Origin: Bacteriovoracaceae bacterium
Lineage (GTDB): Bacteria > Bdellovibrionota > UBA1018
Direction: 5' to 3'
Assembly: GCA_947447665.1 (NCBI GenBank)
Contig: CANFJX010000003.1
Coordinates: 124,001-188,000, forward strand
Length of the DNA: 64,000 bases
A program made the position numbers and the translations under genes. The notes below the pieces were generated by a model that ran no database searches, was not told the origin of the DNA, and saw only the letters and a program-made list of their open reading frames with translations. Shown here piece by piece: positions 1-12,057 of this stretch (position 1 is its first letter; the number at the start of each line of letters is the position of its first letter).

Positions 1-1
1 T

Positions 2-310
2 CGCACCATTCCCCAATTTAAGCAGGCCCTCAAATTTCTAACTCAGCGATCTGACGTAGTGGTGATCAGCTTAGACCTGGACGCTGCAGCTTCGGCTTTT
101 GCCCCGGGCGTCTCGGCCCCCCAGGCCGAAGGATTTACAGCGAGCGAAATGATCGCGATGGCTGAGATTGCCGGAGCAGAAAAGAAGTGCATTTCACTCG
201 GAATTTTTGAACTCAACCCAGAGCATGACCGAGACGACCAAACCTCACGCTTGGCGGCAACAGTGGCTTATCATTACTTAGAAAAAAAGCTCAAAACCTT
301 AAAAAAATAA
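2..310 (+). CDS. Arginase-family hydrolase (formimidoylglutamase-like), C-terminal fragment
   Basis: The reading frame is open from the first bases of the window, so the true start lies upstream and only about 102 C-terminal residues are visible. They carry the ureohydrolase metal-binding signature in the form SLDLDAAASAFAPGVSAP, and a C-terminal FELNPEHDRDDQTSRLAA block that resembles formimidoylglutamase (HutG)-type members more than agmatinase or arginase. The Asp pair in SLDLD would bind the Mn2+ cluster. The expected reaction is hydrolysis of a guanidino or formimino group, for example N-formimidoyl-glutamate in histidine breakdown. No other hut gene is visible here, so substrate assignment is an inference from a fragment. 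The next gene starts 24 bases downstream on the same strand. Confidence 0.8.
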   Translation, partial: RTIPQFKQALKFLTQRSDVVVISLDLDAAASAFAPGVSAPQAEGFTASEMIAMAEIAGAEKKCISLGIFELNPEHDRDDQTSRLAATVAYHYLEKKLKTLKK

Positions 311-333
311 GAACAACTGCCGAAAGATGAAGC

Positions 334-1374
334 GTGAGCAATCGTCCCTTCATAAAAAAAGCAGTTAGTTTTCTAATCAGTCTTGCGCTGACCGCCCTCT
401 GGTTCGCTCACGATACGCGCCATGCGGAGAACCGCAGAGTAGAATCGCTGCTGCACTGGTCCAGACAAGTCACCCAACAAGTGGAAGCGCTCAGACTTTA
501 TGCGAGGGAAAAAAACGAACCAGACCCCATCACCTGGGCGATCAAATACCTCATGGTGGGAGATGATACTCGCCCTCTTTGGATCAAACCCTTTTATGAA
601 AACCAGGGGAGCGCTTTCCTAGAGAACTTTAGTTTCGACGCTAGAAAGGGTGACTTTTACTACTCTAAAGTTCTAAACCCTGAGAGTGGCCAGGGAATTC
701 AGTTAAAAATCAACTCCGAGCCAATTGGTTTTTTGGGTAGCCGCACCATCTGGGTCAGTGACGCGCTGGTACTCACTATTTTTTTGCTGATCCTTTGGAG
801 CTTCAAGGCACTCTTAACCAGGGAGCAGCCCAGCACTGCAGAAGAGATCGCCCGCCTGGAGAGGCTTGCTGGCAGCGAAGAACAATGGCTTGAAGAAATC
901 AGAAGCCCCGTACCTGAGCCCATCCCTGCCCCCAACCCTCAACCCGTTGCACCTGATTTGACTGAGTGGAAGGCGCCCATCCTCAGCTGGATTCAGGAAG
1001 CAAAAAAAGTCTTGATGAGCTTAGGTCTAGCGATCAAAGCTATGACTCAGGAGGCCAAGAATCTGACCGAGGTGGTAGCAAAATCAAAGGCCCAACTCGA
1101 CCTCACTGTCATCACCGTTGAGACCCTCAAAAGGACCATTGGAAAATTAGAGCTCACATCACTCCCGCCGAGTGATCAAACTGACCAGCTCCGAGCCGTC
1201 ACCGCAGCCATCCAGGAACTCAGCGATCAAACATCCAATCAAATCGCTGTGGTATTAACTGAGTACGAAAACGCTTTTGATGTGACTCGCAAGCTCAACG
1301 AGTCCATTACTCAGACTAACCGGAGTGTTTTGGCTGAGGCCAAATTGTTTCAGACCCTGAAGAGCAAAATCTAG
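334..1374 (+). CDS. Two-TM membrane protein with cytoplasmic coiled coil, unknown function
   Basis: I do not recognise a family. A GTG start at 334 follows the arginase-family stop closely. Residues about 8-27 form a hydrophobic segment, followed by roughly 110 residues predicted to lie outside the membrane, then a second strong TM segment (around 142-160, VSDALVLTIFLLILW). The cytoplasmic part begins with charged and proline-rich sequence (PVPEPIPAPNPQPVAP) and ends in a long heptad-like, Ser/Thr/Gln-rich helix (about 215-346). The layout recalls a sensor or chemoreceptor (TM, external domain, TM, coiled coil), but there is no HAMP domain or chemoreceptor hairpin signature that I can see. 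The frame is intact and codon use matches neighbouring genes, so I take it as a real gene of unknown role. Confidence 0.7.
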   Translation: MSNRPFIKKAVSFLISLALTALWFAHDTRHAENRRVESLLHWSRQVTQQVEALRLYAREKNEPDPITWAIKYLMVGDDTRPLWIKPFYENQGSAFLENFSFDARKGDFYYSKVLNPESGQGIQLKINSEPIGFLGSRTIWVSDALVLTIFLLILWSFKALLTREQPSTAEEIARLERLAGSEEQWLEEIRSPVPEPIPAPNPQPVAPDLTEWKAPILSWIQEAKKVLMSLGLAIKAMTQEAKNLTEVVAKSKAQLDLTVITVETLKRTIGKLELTSLPPSDQTDQLRAVTAAIQELSDQTSNQIAVVLTEYENAFDVTRKLNESITQTNRSVLAEAKLFQTLKSKI

Positions 1375-1425
1375 TTTAAAGAGATTGCCTGAAACCTCCA
1401 GGAAATGTATTTCCATAAAGACGTT

Positions 1426-2916
1426 ATGGAATACATTCTCGCGATCGATCAAGGAACAACCGGCACCAGCGCTCTGCTCATGGATACCAATCTGAATCGA
1501 GTTGCTGAGGCTGGCGTTGAATTCGAGCAATTCTTTCCGAAACCAGGTTGGGTAGAACACGACTTGGAGGACATCTTTACGACTGTCCTCCAAACTATAA
1601 GAGAAGTCACAAAGCACGTTAATCCAAAAAAAATATTAGCAATCGGGATCACAAATCAAAGAGAAACGCTTTGTTTTTGGGATAAAAACACCCTTGCCCC
1701 GTTAGGTCGAGCCATCGTCTGGCAGGACCGGAGAACAACAGACATCTGCGAAAGTCTCAAGGCCCAAGGACTCGAACCTTTTTTTCAACAGCGCACCGGC
1801 TTACTGATCGACCCTTATTTTTCTGGAACCAAAGCAGCGTGGGCACTGAAAAACTGGCCCGAAGTCCAGGCAGCTTTCAAGGCCGGCCGGCTTGCCGCCG
1901 GGACGGTAGATAGTTTCTTGATTTCTCGACTCTCCGGGGGCGCCGTCCATGCTACCGAACCCAGTAACGCTTCGAGAACTCTTTGCTTTGACTTGTCGCT
2001 TCGTCGGTTTGATGCCGATCTTTGCAAGGCACTGGATGTGCCGCTGGAGATCTGGCCAGAGATTTACCCGTCCGCGGGCATCTTCGCTGTCACGAAGGGA
2101 TTTCCTGAACTGCCTGATGGAATCCCCATCACCGGTGTTCTTGGCGATCAACAGGCGGCTCTTTTAGGTCAGGCATGCGTCAAGGAGGGAACCGCCAAGT
2201 GCACCTATGGGACCGGGGCCTTCTTGCTCATGAACACGGGCAAAAAACCGGCCTTCAGCAAACATCGCCTCATTACGACCGTGGCTTGGGCCCTCAACTC
2301 TGAGCACTACACTTATGCGCTCGAAGGCAGCGTCTTTATTGCGGGCGCTGCGGTTCAGTGGGTTCGAGATGGTCTTAAGTTTATTCGAGACTCATCGGAG
2401 ATTGAAGGGCTCGCTCGCTCTGTGCCGTCCAGTGAAGGAGTCGTCTTCGTACCTGCTCTCACCGGCCTCGGATCTCCTTACTGGGATCCTACTGCGACAG
2501 GACTTTTCACGGGGATCACTCGAGGAACCCATCAAGGTCACATGGCTCGAGCTGTATTAGAGGGGATTGCATTTCAAGTTGCCGATATCATCACGGCCAT
2601 GGAGAAGGACTTGGGCAAACCACTTTCATCCATGAATGTCGACGGGGGCGCATCGGCTAATAACCTCCTCATGCAATTTCAATCCGATATTCTGGGCGTT
2701 GAGCTCAGGCGGCCCAAGTACCTTGAAACAACCAGCTTGGGGGCTATTTTTGCCGCTGGTTTAGGTGCTGGGATTTGGACCGATCTTTCAGAAATCGAAA
2801 ACACCTGGAAACAAGACCAACTCTTCACCCCTCAAATTTCCCCCCAAGAAAGAGAGCAGACTTTAAAGCGCTGGCATGAGGCAGTAGGACGTGTGATGTA
2901 CCGTGGCAAAGCCTAA
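1426..2916 (+). CDS. glpK: Glycerol kinase GlpK
   Basis: ATP-dependent phosphorylation of glycerol to sn-glycerol 3-phosphate, cytoplasmic, feeding phospholipid synthesis and glycolysis. FGGY-kinase landmarks appear in order: the N-terminal phosphate loop AIDQGTTGT, TNQRE, WQDRRT, GVLGDQQAALLGQ, YGTGAFLLMNTG, the LGSPYWDPTATG block, DGGASANNLL, and TSLGAIFAAG near the end. Length of about 496 aa is normal for GlpK. An upstream in-frame ATG at 1405 would add seven residues, but its AGGA lies only one base away. The ATG at 1426 gives the family-typical MEYILAIDQGTT beginning, so I prefer it. The 3' end overlaps radA by 14 bases, suggesting translational coupling. No glpF or glpD is visible nearby. 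Confidence 0.95.
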   Translation: MEYILAIDQGTTGTSALLMDTNLNRVAEAGVEFEQFFPKPGWVEHDLEDIFTTVLQTIREVTKHVNPKKILAIGITNQRETLCFWDKNTLAPLGRAIVWQDRRTTDICESLKAQGLEPFFQQRTGLLIDPYFSGTKAAWALKNWPEVQAAFKAGRLAAGTVDSFLISRLSGGAVHATEPSNASRTLCFDLSLRRFDADLCKALDVPLEIWPEIYPSAGIFAVTKGFPELPDGIPITGVLGDQQAALLGQACVKEGTAKCTYGTGAFLLMNTGKKPAFSKHRLITTVAWALNSEHYTYALEGSVFIAGAAVQWVRDGLKFIRDSSEIEGLARSVPSSEGVVFVPALTGLGSPYWDPTATGLFTGITRGTHQGHMARAVLEGIAFQVADIITAMEKDLGKPLSSMNVDGGASANNLLMQFQSDILGVELRRPKYLETTSLGAIFAAGLGAGIWTDLSEIENTWKQDQLFTPQISPQEREQTLKRWHEAVGRVMYRGKA

Positions 2917-4363
2917 AACCCAATACGCCTGTCAAAACTGCGACTACTTCACCGCTAAGTGGCTGGGTAAATGTCCTTCGTGCGATGAGTGGAACTCATT
3001 CATCGAAGCGACGTCAATTGCTCCCACGGATGGATCGACTCTGGCAGACGTTCGAGAGCAATTTCGCTCGCCAAAATCTCAGGGCACAAACTCGCAATTC
3101 TCAGAAGGTTGGGTCGAGCTCACTCCTACTGAAGACGGATCTGAGGGAGCTCTTTCAGCGGCCCCCCAAACCCTCGCCCGTTTTTCGACCGGGATTTCGG
3201 AGCTCAACCGAGTTCTAGGCGGAGGACTCGTCACCGATGGCTTTACTCTTTTAGGGGGCGATCCTGGAATTGGCAAAAGCACTCTCCTCTTGCAGATGGC
3301 TAAGGGAGTCTGCACCCAAAATCGAGACATTAAAGTTTTCTATGTCAGCGGAGAAGAGTCAATCGATCAAATTCGAGGGAGGGCCCACCGACTGGGCATC
3401 CAAGGAAAGGGGCAAATCTTTTTAGGCGCAGAAACTCAACTCGAGAAAGTTTTTGCATCTATCCAACAACTCTGCCCACAAATCGTAGTCATCGACTCCC
3501 TTCAAACTTTTTCTACCTCATTTGTGCAATCAGCTCCCGGAAGCGTCAGCCAGGTCCGAGATATTACAGCACGTCTGATGACTCTCGCCAAATCAGCTGG
3601 CATTGCAGTCTGGCTAGTTGGACACGTTACAAAAGAGGGCGGTATTGCAGGCCCAAAAACTGTCGAACATATGGTCGACACAGTCCTCTACTTTGAAGGA
3701 GAAGGCGGGCAGTCTTATAGGCTTTTGCGAACAGTAAAAAATCGCTTTGGTAGCACGCACGAGCTAGGAGTCTTTGAAATGGATGGAGAAGGACTCCGAG
3801 AAGTCGTAAATCCTTCCTCTTTATTTTTGAGTGAGAGAACCGAAGCTATCGCCGGAACATCCATTGCAGCACCGCTAGAGGGAACTCGCCCGCTCCTCGT
3901 AGAACTTCAGGCCTTAGTCACGCCCTCAGGTCTCGCTGTTCCTCGGCGCACATCAGTTGGGATTGACTCATCGAGAATTTCTCTCATCGCAGCAATCTTA
4001 GAAAAACACATGAAATTGCCCCTCGCAGAACAGGATTTATTCTTCAATGTCGCAGGAGGACTGAAACTCAACGAACCCGCCTGTGACCTCGCCGCCGCCG
4101 CAGCGATCTGGTCTAGCTCTCAAGACAAGAAACTCCCTTTAGGTAGTGTATTTATCGGCGAACTCGGCCTGACCGGAGAGGTGAGACGGGTACCCCAATC
4201 CGAATCACGAATTCAAGAAGCTTCGCGTCAAGGATTCAAAACCATCGTGCTCCCAAAAAGTACTCCAAAGGCATTGTTGGAAAAAATCCAGCGAGATAAA
4301 AAAACAAATCTTTTCCTCATTTCTCGGATCGAGGAGCTAAAAACACTTTTCTCATCAAACTAG
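2903..4363 (+). CDS. radA: DNA repair protein RadA
   Basis: RecA-like branch-migration ATPase that processes recombination intermediates. All hallmark parts are visible: an N-terminal C4 zinc finger (C10, C13, C24, C27), Walker A GGDPGIGKST near residue 120, the KNRFGS motif specific to RadA, and a C-terminal Lon-protease-like P domain ending with the typical GEVRRVPQSESRIQEA block. At 486 aa it is slightly longer than the usual 450-460 aa, partly from a polar linker between zinc finger and ATPase (about residues 40-90). It starts with GTG inside the glpK 3' end. Confidence 0.96.
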   Translation: MAKPKTQYACQNCDYFTAKWLGKCPSCDEWNSFIEATSIAPTDGSTLADVREQFRSPKSQGTNSQFSEGWVELTPTEDGSEGALSAAPQTLARFSTGISELNRVLGGGLVTDGFTLLGGDPGIGKSTLLLQMAKGVCTQNRDIKVFYVSGEESIDQIRGRAHRLGIQGKGQIFLGAETQLEKVFASIQQLCPQIVVIDSLQTFSTSFVQSAPGSVSQVRDITARLMTLAKSAGIAVWLVGHVTKEGGIAGPKTVEHMVDTVLYFEGEGGQSYRLLRTVKNRFGSTHELGVFEMDGEGLREVVNPSSLFLSERTEAIAGTSIAAPLEGTRPLLVELQALVTPSGLAVPRRTSVGIDSSRISLIAAILEKHMKLPLAEQDLFFNVAGGLKLNEPACDLAAAAAIWSSSQDKKLPLGSVFIGELGLTGEVRRVPQSESRIQEASRQGFKTIVLPKSTPKALLEKIQRDKKTNLFLISRIEELKTLFSSN

Positions 4364-4380
4364 GTTATATTTAATTATCT

Positions 4381-4767
4381 ATGGCAAAAGATTCGGACGA
4401 AGGCTGGAGAAGAAAACGAGAGAGAGAAGATGAAGACGAACAGAGCCAAGCCGAGAGCAAAAAAAATGAATTAGCTCCAATCACCCAGCACGATCAAAAA
4501 GTAGATGGACTAATCCATCAGGTGAACGTCCTTGTCGAGCAACTAGACCGCCTCTATACGATGTATTTTCAGGGACTAGAGAAACTCCCCCCGATTCAAA
4601 AACGCAAACTCCTCGAAGATCTCATCGAGCAGCTTGACCTAGGATCCAAGCCCACCGCCCAGCTCAGATTCAAGACCCAGTCAGCCCGGACCAAGTTTGC
4701 TACCTACCGAGAGCGTTGGGAAAAAAAGTTAAAGGATTTGGAGATGGGTAGAATCAAGCGAAATTAA
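4381..4767 (+). CDS. Small conserved charged coiled-coil protein
   Basis: A 128-aa soluble protein with a strongly charged, disordered N-terminus (about 35 residues rich in Arg, Glu, Asp, Ser), a helical middle, and a C-terminal segment with AQLRFKTQSARTKFATYRERW. The PPIQKRKLLEDLI and LRFKTQ..F.TY...W pattern resembles, from memory, a family of uncharacterised proteins in Myxococcota and Bdellovibrionota; I cannot name it or assign a role. It starts 18 bases after radA with no clear Shine-Dalgarno sequence. It lacks signal peptide and TM segments. It converges with ligA. Confidence 0.7.
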   Translation: MAKDSDEGWRRKREREDEDEQSQAESKKNELAPITQHDQKVDGLIHQVNVLVEQLDRLYTMYFQGLEKLPPIQKRKLLEDLIEQLDLGSKPTAQLRFKTQSARTKFATYRERWEKKLKDLEMGRIKRN

Positions 4768-4787
4768 GGGTGTAGCTACTCGATTAC

Positions 4788-8362
<3,575 letters not shown>

Positions 8363-8423
8363 TTTCACCGTCCCTGCCCTAATTGTATTTCCCTAGATAG
8401 TAAATTCAAGTACTCTAATTGGC

Positions 8424-9722
8424 ATGACGGGTCAAAACCAGCATAATGAGGCGCAGATTCAAATTGGGCCTAAAAAAAAAATCGCATTCGTTTGTAGCGG
8501 CGGAGCAACCAAGGCAGGAGCATTCCACCTTGGCGTCGCTCTAGCACTCCAGGAAAAGGGATTCCGATTCAAAGGAGGCCTCAGCTCTCACCTCCAATCC
8601 AACTTAAAATCTGAACCGAACGGCCTCGAAATCTCTACTTACGTGGGATCCAGCGCGGGTTCGATGATCTCCTCTTTCTTGGCTTCTGGATATTCACTAG
8701 AAAATATTTTTAACTCCTTCCTAGGTCGAAAGGGCTCAAGCTCAGACCCACGTGATAACTTCCCGAAACCATTGCCGAGACTCACCTTTCAAAAGGCGTT
8801 CAAATTCAAAGCACCGACACTTACCGACCAGCTCACTCAGATGGGTAAATTACAAAAACTCTTTACCGGCTGGGTCGATGGGAGCTGGGACGAACTTTTC
8901 AACTTAGATTGGCTGAAAGTTTCTGGCATTTTTTCGACCGCTGGGGTTGAGCAATACATGCGTGAGGAAGTTCTTCCCTCAAACTCTTTTCATGATTACG
9001 TCCCTGATTTGTTTATGGTGGCGACGCAACTCAATCACTCGCGAAAGGTCGTTTTTGGCAAACCCAACTTTCAACTCCCACCGAACGACCTCAGTTGCGA
9101 GTACAATCATGAGACCTCGATTTCAGATGCCTGCGCGGCAAGCATGGCTTTACCCATCATCTTTGCCCCCCATTCAATTAAAAATGGTGCTGGTCAGACC
9201 CATCACTATATCGATGGTGAAATTCGAGATACGCTCTCGACTCACGTAGCTGTAGACCACGGGGCCGATCTGGTCATCGCAAGTTACACCCATCAGCCTT
9301 ATCATCTAAATTCGGAGATAGGATCCTTGACCGAAAAAGGCCTACCCGCTATCGTCATTCAATCGATCTATCTCCTAATTGAACAAAAAATTCATAGCCA
9401 TATCCATAATAAAAAAACGCAAATGAACGCCGTACAGGCAGTCTCAGACTTTTGTAAAACTGAGGGTATTTCTGATCATCAACGACTCAGAATCTGCGAA
9501 ATCATGGAGGCTGAACTGCAATTTAGAAAAAATGTGGACACCATTTACATTCACCCAAGCCCTTTAGATACCCAGCTCTTCTTTGGGGAGCACTTTAGTT
9601 TTTCACCCCGAAAAATGGCAGAGGTGGTGAAGAGCGGCTTTCGATCTGCGATTGAGACTCTCAAATACTATGAATTTGCAGACCATAAACCCCGCCATGC
9701 GATCGGCACTACCCAACTCTAG
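8424..9722 (+). CDS. Patatin-like phospholipase
   Basis: Predicted Ser-Asp dyad lipid acyl hydrolase. The oxyanion loop is CSGGATKAGAFHLGV, the nucleophile elbow is GSSAGS (GxSxG), and the catalytic Asp lies in YIDGEIRDT (DG motif). At 432 aa it is longer than minimal bacterial patatins (about 300 aa): there is extra sequence between the nucleophile and the Asp, and a helical C-terminal tail. No signal peptide is evident, so it is either cytoplasmic or exported by another route. It heads a compact three-gene unit with two PTPS-like genes (gaps of 27 and 20 bases), an unexplained pairing of lipid hydrolysis with pterin-type enzymes. Confidence 0.9.
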   Translation: MTGQNQHNEAQIQIGPKKKIAFVCSGGATKAGAFHLGVALALQEKGFRFKGGLSSHLQSNLKSEPNGLEISTYVGSSAGSMISSFLASGYSLENIFNSFLGRKGSSSDPRDNFPKPLPRLTFQKAFKFKAPTLTDQLTQMGKLQKLFTGWVDGSWDELFNLDWLKVSGIFSTAGVEQYMREEVLPSNSFHDYVPDLFMVATQLNHSRKVVFGKPNFQLPPNDLSCEYNHETSISDACAASMALPIIFAPHSIKNGAGQTHHYIDGEIRDTLSTHVAVDHGADLVIASYTHQPYHLNSEIGSLTEKGLPAIVIQSIYLLIEQKIHSHIHNKKTQMNAVQAVSDFCKTEGISDHQRLRICEIMEAELQFRKNVDTIYIHPSPLDTQLFFGEHFSFSPRKMAEVVKSGFRSAIETLKYYEFADHKPRHAIGTTQL

Positions 9723-9749
9723 TATCTACGGCCACCGAAGAGGACGATT

Positions 9750-10250
9750 ATGAAGCCCTACCAACATCACATTCATATCAGAAAAGAGTACTTAAAGTTT
9801 TCTGCTGCCCATTTGACTCTCTTTCCTGACGGAACGCATGAACGCCTCCATGGCCATAATTACACGACCGAAGTATCCTTCGGACTCAGGGAAATTGAAT
9901 TTAACAAAATGCTCCCTTTTTCCGCGGTTAAAATGGCGATTCAGCAAATATGCCAAGCTTGGGATGAAAAAGTATTGGTCCCCACACAAAATCCGTTTCT
10001 CACTCTAAACACCAAAAATGGAGAGGAAATTGAGTTTAACATCGGGAAAAAACGTTATGTACTCCCCAAGGAGGACGTCGTCCTTCTTGGGCTTGACAAT
10101 ATCACCACCGAGACCCTTGCTCTCGAGGCCTGCCGTCGACTCATCGAGTCTCTCAGAGGAAACCCTGAATTCAAACTCATCCAGTCGATCGCATTTCGAG
10201 TAGAAGAATCACCAGGACAGGGAGCTTCCTGTCACTGGCAGGCACCCTAG
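9750..10250 (+). CDS. 6-pyruvoyl-tetrahydropterin synthase/QueD-family protein, paralogue 1 (degenerate active site)
   Basis: T-fold family member of 166 aa. Zinc ligands are retained: His21 (KFSAAHL) and the HGH pair His34/His36 (RLHGHNY). The C-terminal substrate-anchoring Glu region is also present (FRVEESPGQG, Glu152/153). In E. coli QueD the catalytic Cys sits four residues before HGH; here that position is His30. The Asp-His pair of the triad (usual LDHK.L) reads WDEKVLVP, with Glu73 in place of His. So zinc and probably pterin binding are kept, but canonical QueD chemistry looks unlikely. Family assignment is firm; function is unknown. No queC, queE or folate genes are adjacent. Confidence 0.85.
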   Translation: MKPYQHHIHIRKEYLKFSAAHLTLFPDGTHERLHGHNYTTEVSFGLREIEFNKMLPFSAVKMAIQQICQAWDEKVLVPTQNPFLTLNTKNGEEIEFNIGKKRYVLPKEDVVLLGLDNITTETLALEACRRLIESLRGNPEFKLIQSIAFRVEESPGQGASCHWQAP

Positions 10251-10270
10251 TCGAATCAAGGACCTCACTC

Positions 10271-10666
10271 ATGAAATCAGAACTTATCGTCAAATTTCAA
10301 TTCATTGCCTCTCACTCGCTCGAGGGCTATGAAACCCCTCACCCACATCGTTGGCAGCTTGAAGTGGTCGTTTCGGGAGTACCTAAAAATGGCAAAATCA
10401 TCGATATGTTCAAGTTTCGAGACCAGATCCAGGAACTGATTCAACCACTAGAATCGCAGTACCTCAACGATTGCCCATTGGTCTCTCCTGAGATCCGCGA
10501 GTTTCCTACTTGCGAAACCCTGTGTAACTTTTTTCAACACGAAATGAGCCAGCGCATCTTAATGTCTTACACGAAAGAAAACCCTTCCCTGAGACTGAGC
10601 TCAATCACGGTGGCCCTCTGCGAGATGGACGGTACAGAAACGGGAGCAGTGAGACTGAGCGATTAA
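10271..10666 (+). CDS. 6-pyruvoyl-tetrahydropterin synthase/QueD-family protein, paralogue 2 (degenerate active site)
   Basis: A shorter T-fold protein (131 aa) directly downstream of paralogue 1. Zinc ligands are His15 (FIASHSLEG) and His24/His26 in a variant HPH motif (ETPHPHRW). The segment GKIIDMFKFRDQI matches the family's V-I-D-F region, and LESQYLNDCP corresponds to LDHxxLND of QueD, with both catalytic Asp and His changed (Glu61, Ser62). There is no Cys in the loop before the HPH motif. The C-terminal Glu118 (VALCEMDGT) is retained. The two tandem paralogues are divergent and may form a hetero-oligomer, which is an inference. It converges with asnS after 7 bases. Confidence 0.82.
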   Translation: MKSELIVKFQFIASHSLEGYETPHPHRWQLEVVVSGVPKNGKIIDMFKFRDQIQELIQPLESQYLNDCPLVSPEIREFPTCETLCNFFQHEMSQRILMSYTKENPSLRLSSITVALCEMDGTETGAVRLSD

Positions 10667-10673
10667 CGCCCGC

Positions 10674-12041
10674 TCAAGGCCTCAATGTATTCATCATTCT
10701 TGGAAATGGAATCGTCTCTCTAACATGCTCGACGCCTGTGAGCCAGGCCACGGTTCGCTCGAGCCCCAATCCAAATCCCGAGTGAGGGACCGAGCCGTAT
10801 TTCCTCAAGTCTAAATACCAGGAGTAGTCGTCTTCTTTTAAGCCATGTTCGGCGATGCGTCGCTTCAACACATCGATGTCTTCCTCGCGTTGACCACCAC
10901 CAATAATCTCTCCGTACCCGAAAGGGGCAATCAGATCGCAACCCAAAGCATACCGCCCTGTGCCTTTGACCCCAGGCCCCCCAACGGTGTCGCTCTGTTT
11001 GAAATAAAACGCTTTGATTTGAGCAGGCATATGATGCACAAAAACTGGTTTGCCAAACTCGTCACCTAGAGCGGTCTCATGAGGTGCTCCGAAGTCCTCT
11101 CCCCAAGCCAGAGGGACTCCTCGCTTTTCAAGAATTTGAATCGCCTCATCGTAAGAAATTCTAGGAAATGGGCCACGAATCGCTTCGAGCTGCGTTAAGT
11201 CTCTCTCGAGGATCTTGAGCTCAGGAGCTCGATTCGCCAAAACTGACTGCACGATGTGCTCCATGAATTGCTCAGCAAGCTCCATGTTTTCGTTGAGATC
11301 AGCAAAGGCTACTTCGGGCTCAATCATCCAAAACTCAGTCAAATGCTTTCGGGTTTTAGACTTCTCAGCTCGAAAGGTAGGCCCAAAGACGTAAATCTTG
11401 CCAAAGGCCATCGCGCCGACTTCGCCGTAAAGTTGCCCCGACTGCGAGAGGTACGCTTTTTCGTCAAAGTAGGGGGTACTAAACAAAGTCGAAGTCCCCT
11501 CGCAGGCACTCGGTGTGAGAATGGGAGCGTCAAAACGTACAAATTTTCGGTTCTCAAAAAACTCATGAATCGCCCGAGTGATCTCGGAGCGAATTCGAAG
11601 TGCAGCCCATTGCCGCGCGCTTCGAATCCACAGATGACGATTTTGCATCAAAAACTCAACCCCGTGCTCCTTGGGAGAAATCGGATAGGGCTCTGCGATC
11701 TGAATAATCTTGAGCGAGATCACTCCCATCTCGTAGCCGCCCGGAGATCGAGGTTCCTTCCTCAATTTTCCGGTGACCTCCAGGGAGGACTCCTGCGTAA
11801 GCTTCTCAAAGTCAGCCATAGCCTCGGGCACCGTCTCGCCCTGAAAAAGAACGGACTGCATCAACCCTGTCCCATCTCGCAGCACCAAAAACTTAACCTT
11901 ACCTGAACTCCTCTTGTGGTAAACCCAGCCCTTGATCGTCACCACTTGTCCATCGAACTGCGAGGAGTCTTCTATATAAAATCTCTTAGGGGTAGAACCC
12001 CCCCCAGCCTGAACGGGATTGATGCCCGAATTAAACTCCAT
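10674..12041 (-). CDS. asnS: Asparaginyl-tRNA synthetase
   Basis: Class IIb synthetase charging tRNA-Asn. The N-terminal OB-fold anticodon-binding domain spans about residues 20-120 (VTIKGWVYHKRSSGKVKFL). Class II motif 2 is visible as FRAEKSKTRKHLTEFWMIEPE, split here as FRAEKSKTRKHL and TEFWMIEPE, and motif 3 as GFGLGLERTVAWLTG. The ending ETIPFPRM favours AsnRS over AspRS (IPFPR versus AspRS patterns), as does the 455-aa length without the bacterial AspRS GAD insertion. An AAGGAGT Shine-Dalgarno sequence precedes the ATG. The gene lies 16 bases downstream of pepA, probably in one transcript. Confidence 0.95.
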   Translation of the reverse strand: MEFNSGINPVQAGGGSTPKRFYIEDSSQFDGQVVTIKGWVYHKRSSGKVKFLVLRDGTGLMQSVLFQGETVPEAMADFEKLTQESSLEVTGKLRKEPRSPGGYEMGVISLKIIQIAEPYPISPKEHGVEFLMQNRHLWIRSARQWAALRIRSEITRAIHEFFENRKFVRFDAPILTPSACEGTSTLFSTPYFDEKAYLSQSGQLYGEVGAMAFGKIYVFGPTFRAEKSKTRKHLTEFWMIEPEVAFADLNENMELAEQFMEHIVQSVLANRAPELKILERDLTQLEAIRGPFPRISYDEAIQILEKRGVPLAWGEDFGAPHETALGDEFGKPVFVHHMPAQIKAFYFKQSDTVGGPGVKGTGRYALGCDLIAPFGYGEIIGGGQREEDIDVLKRRIAEHGLKEDDYSWYLDLRKYGSVPHSGFGLGLERTVAWLTGVEHVRETIPFPRMMNTLRP

Positions 12042-12057
12042 GAATTATGTACTCCTT

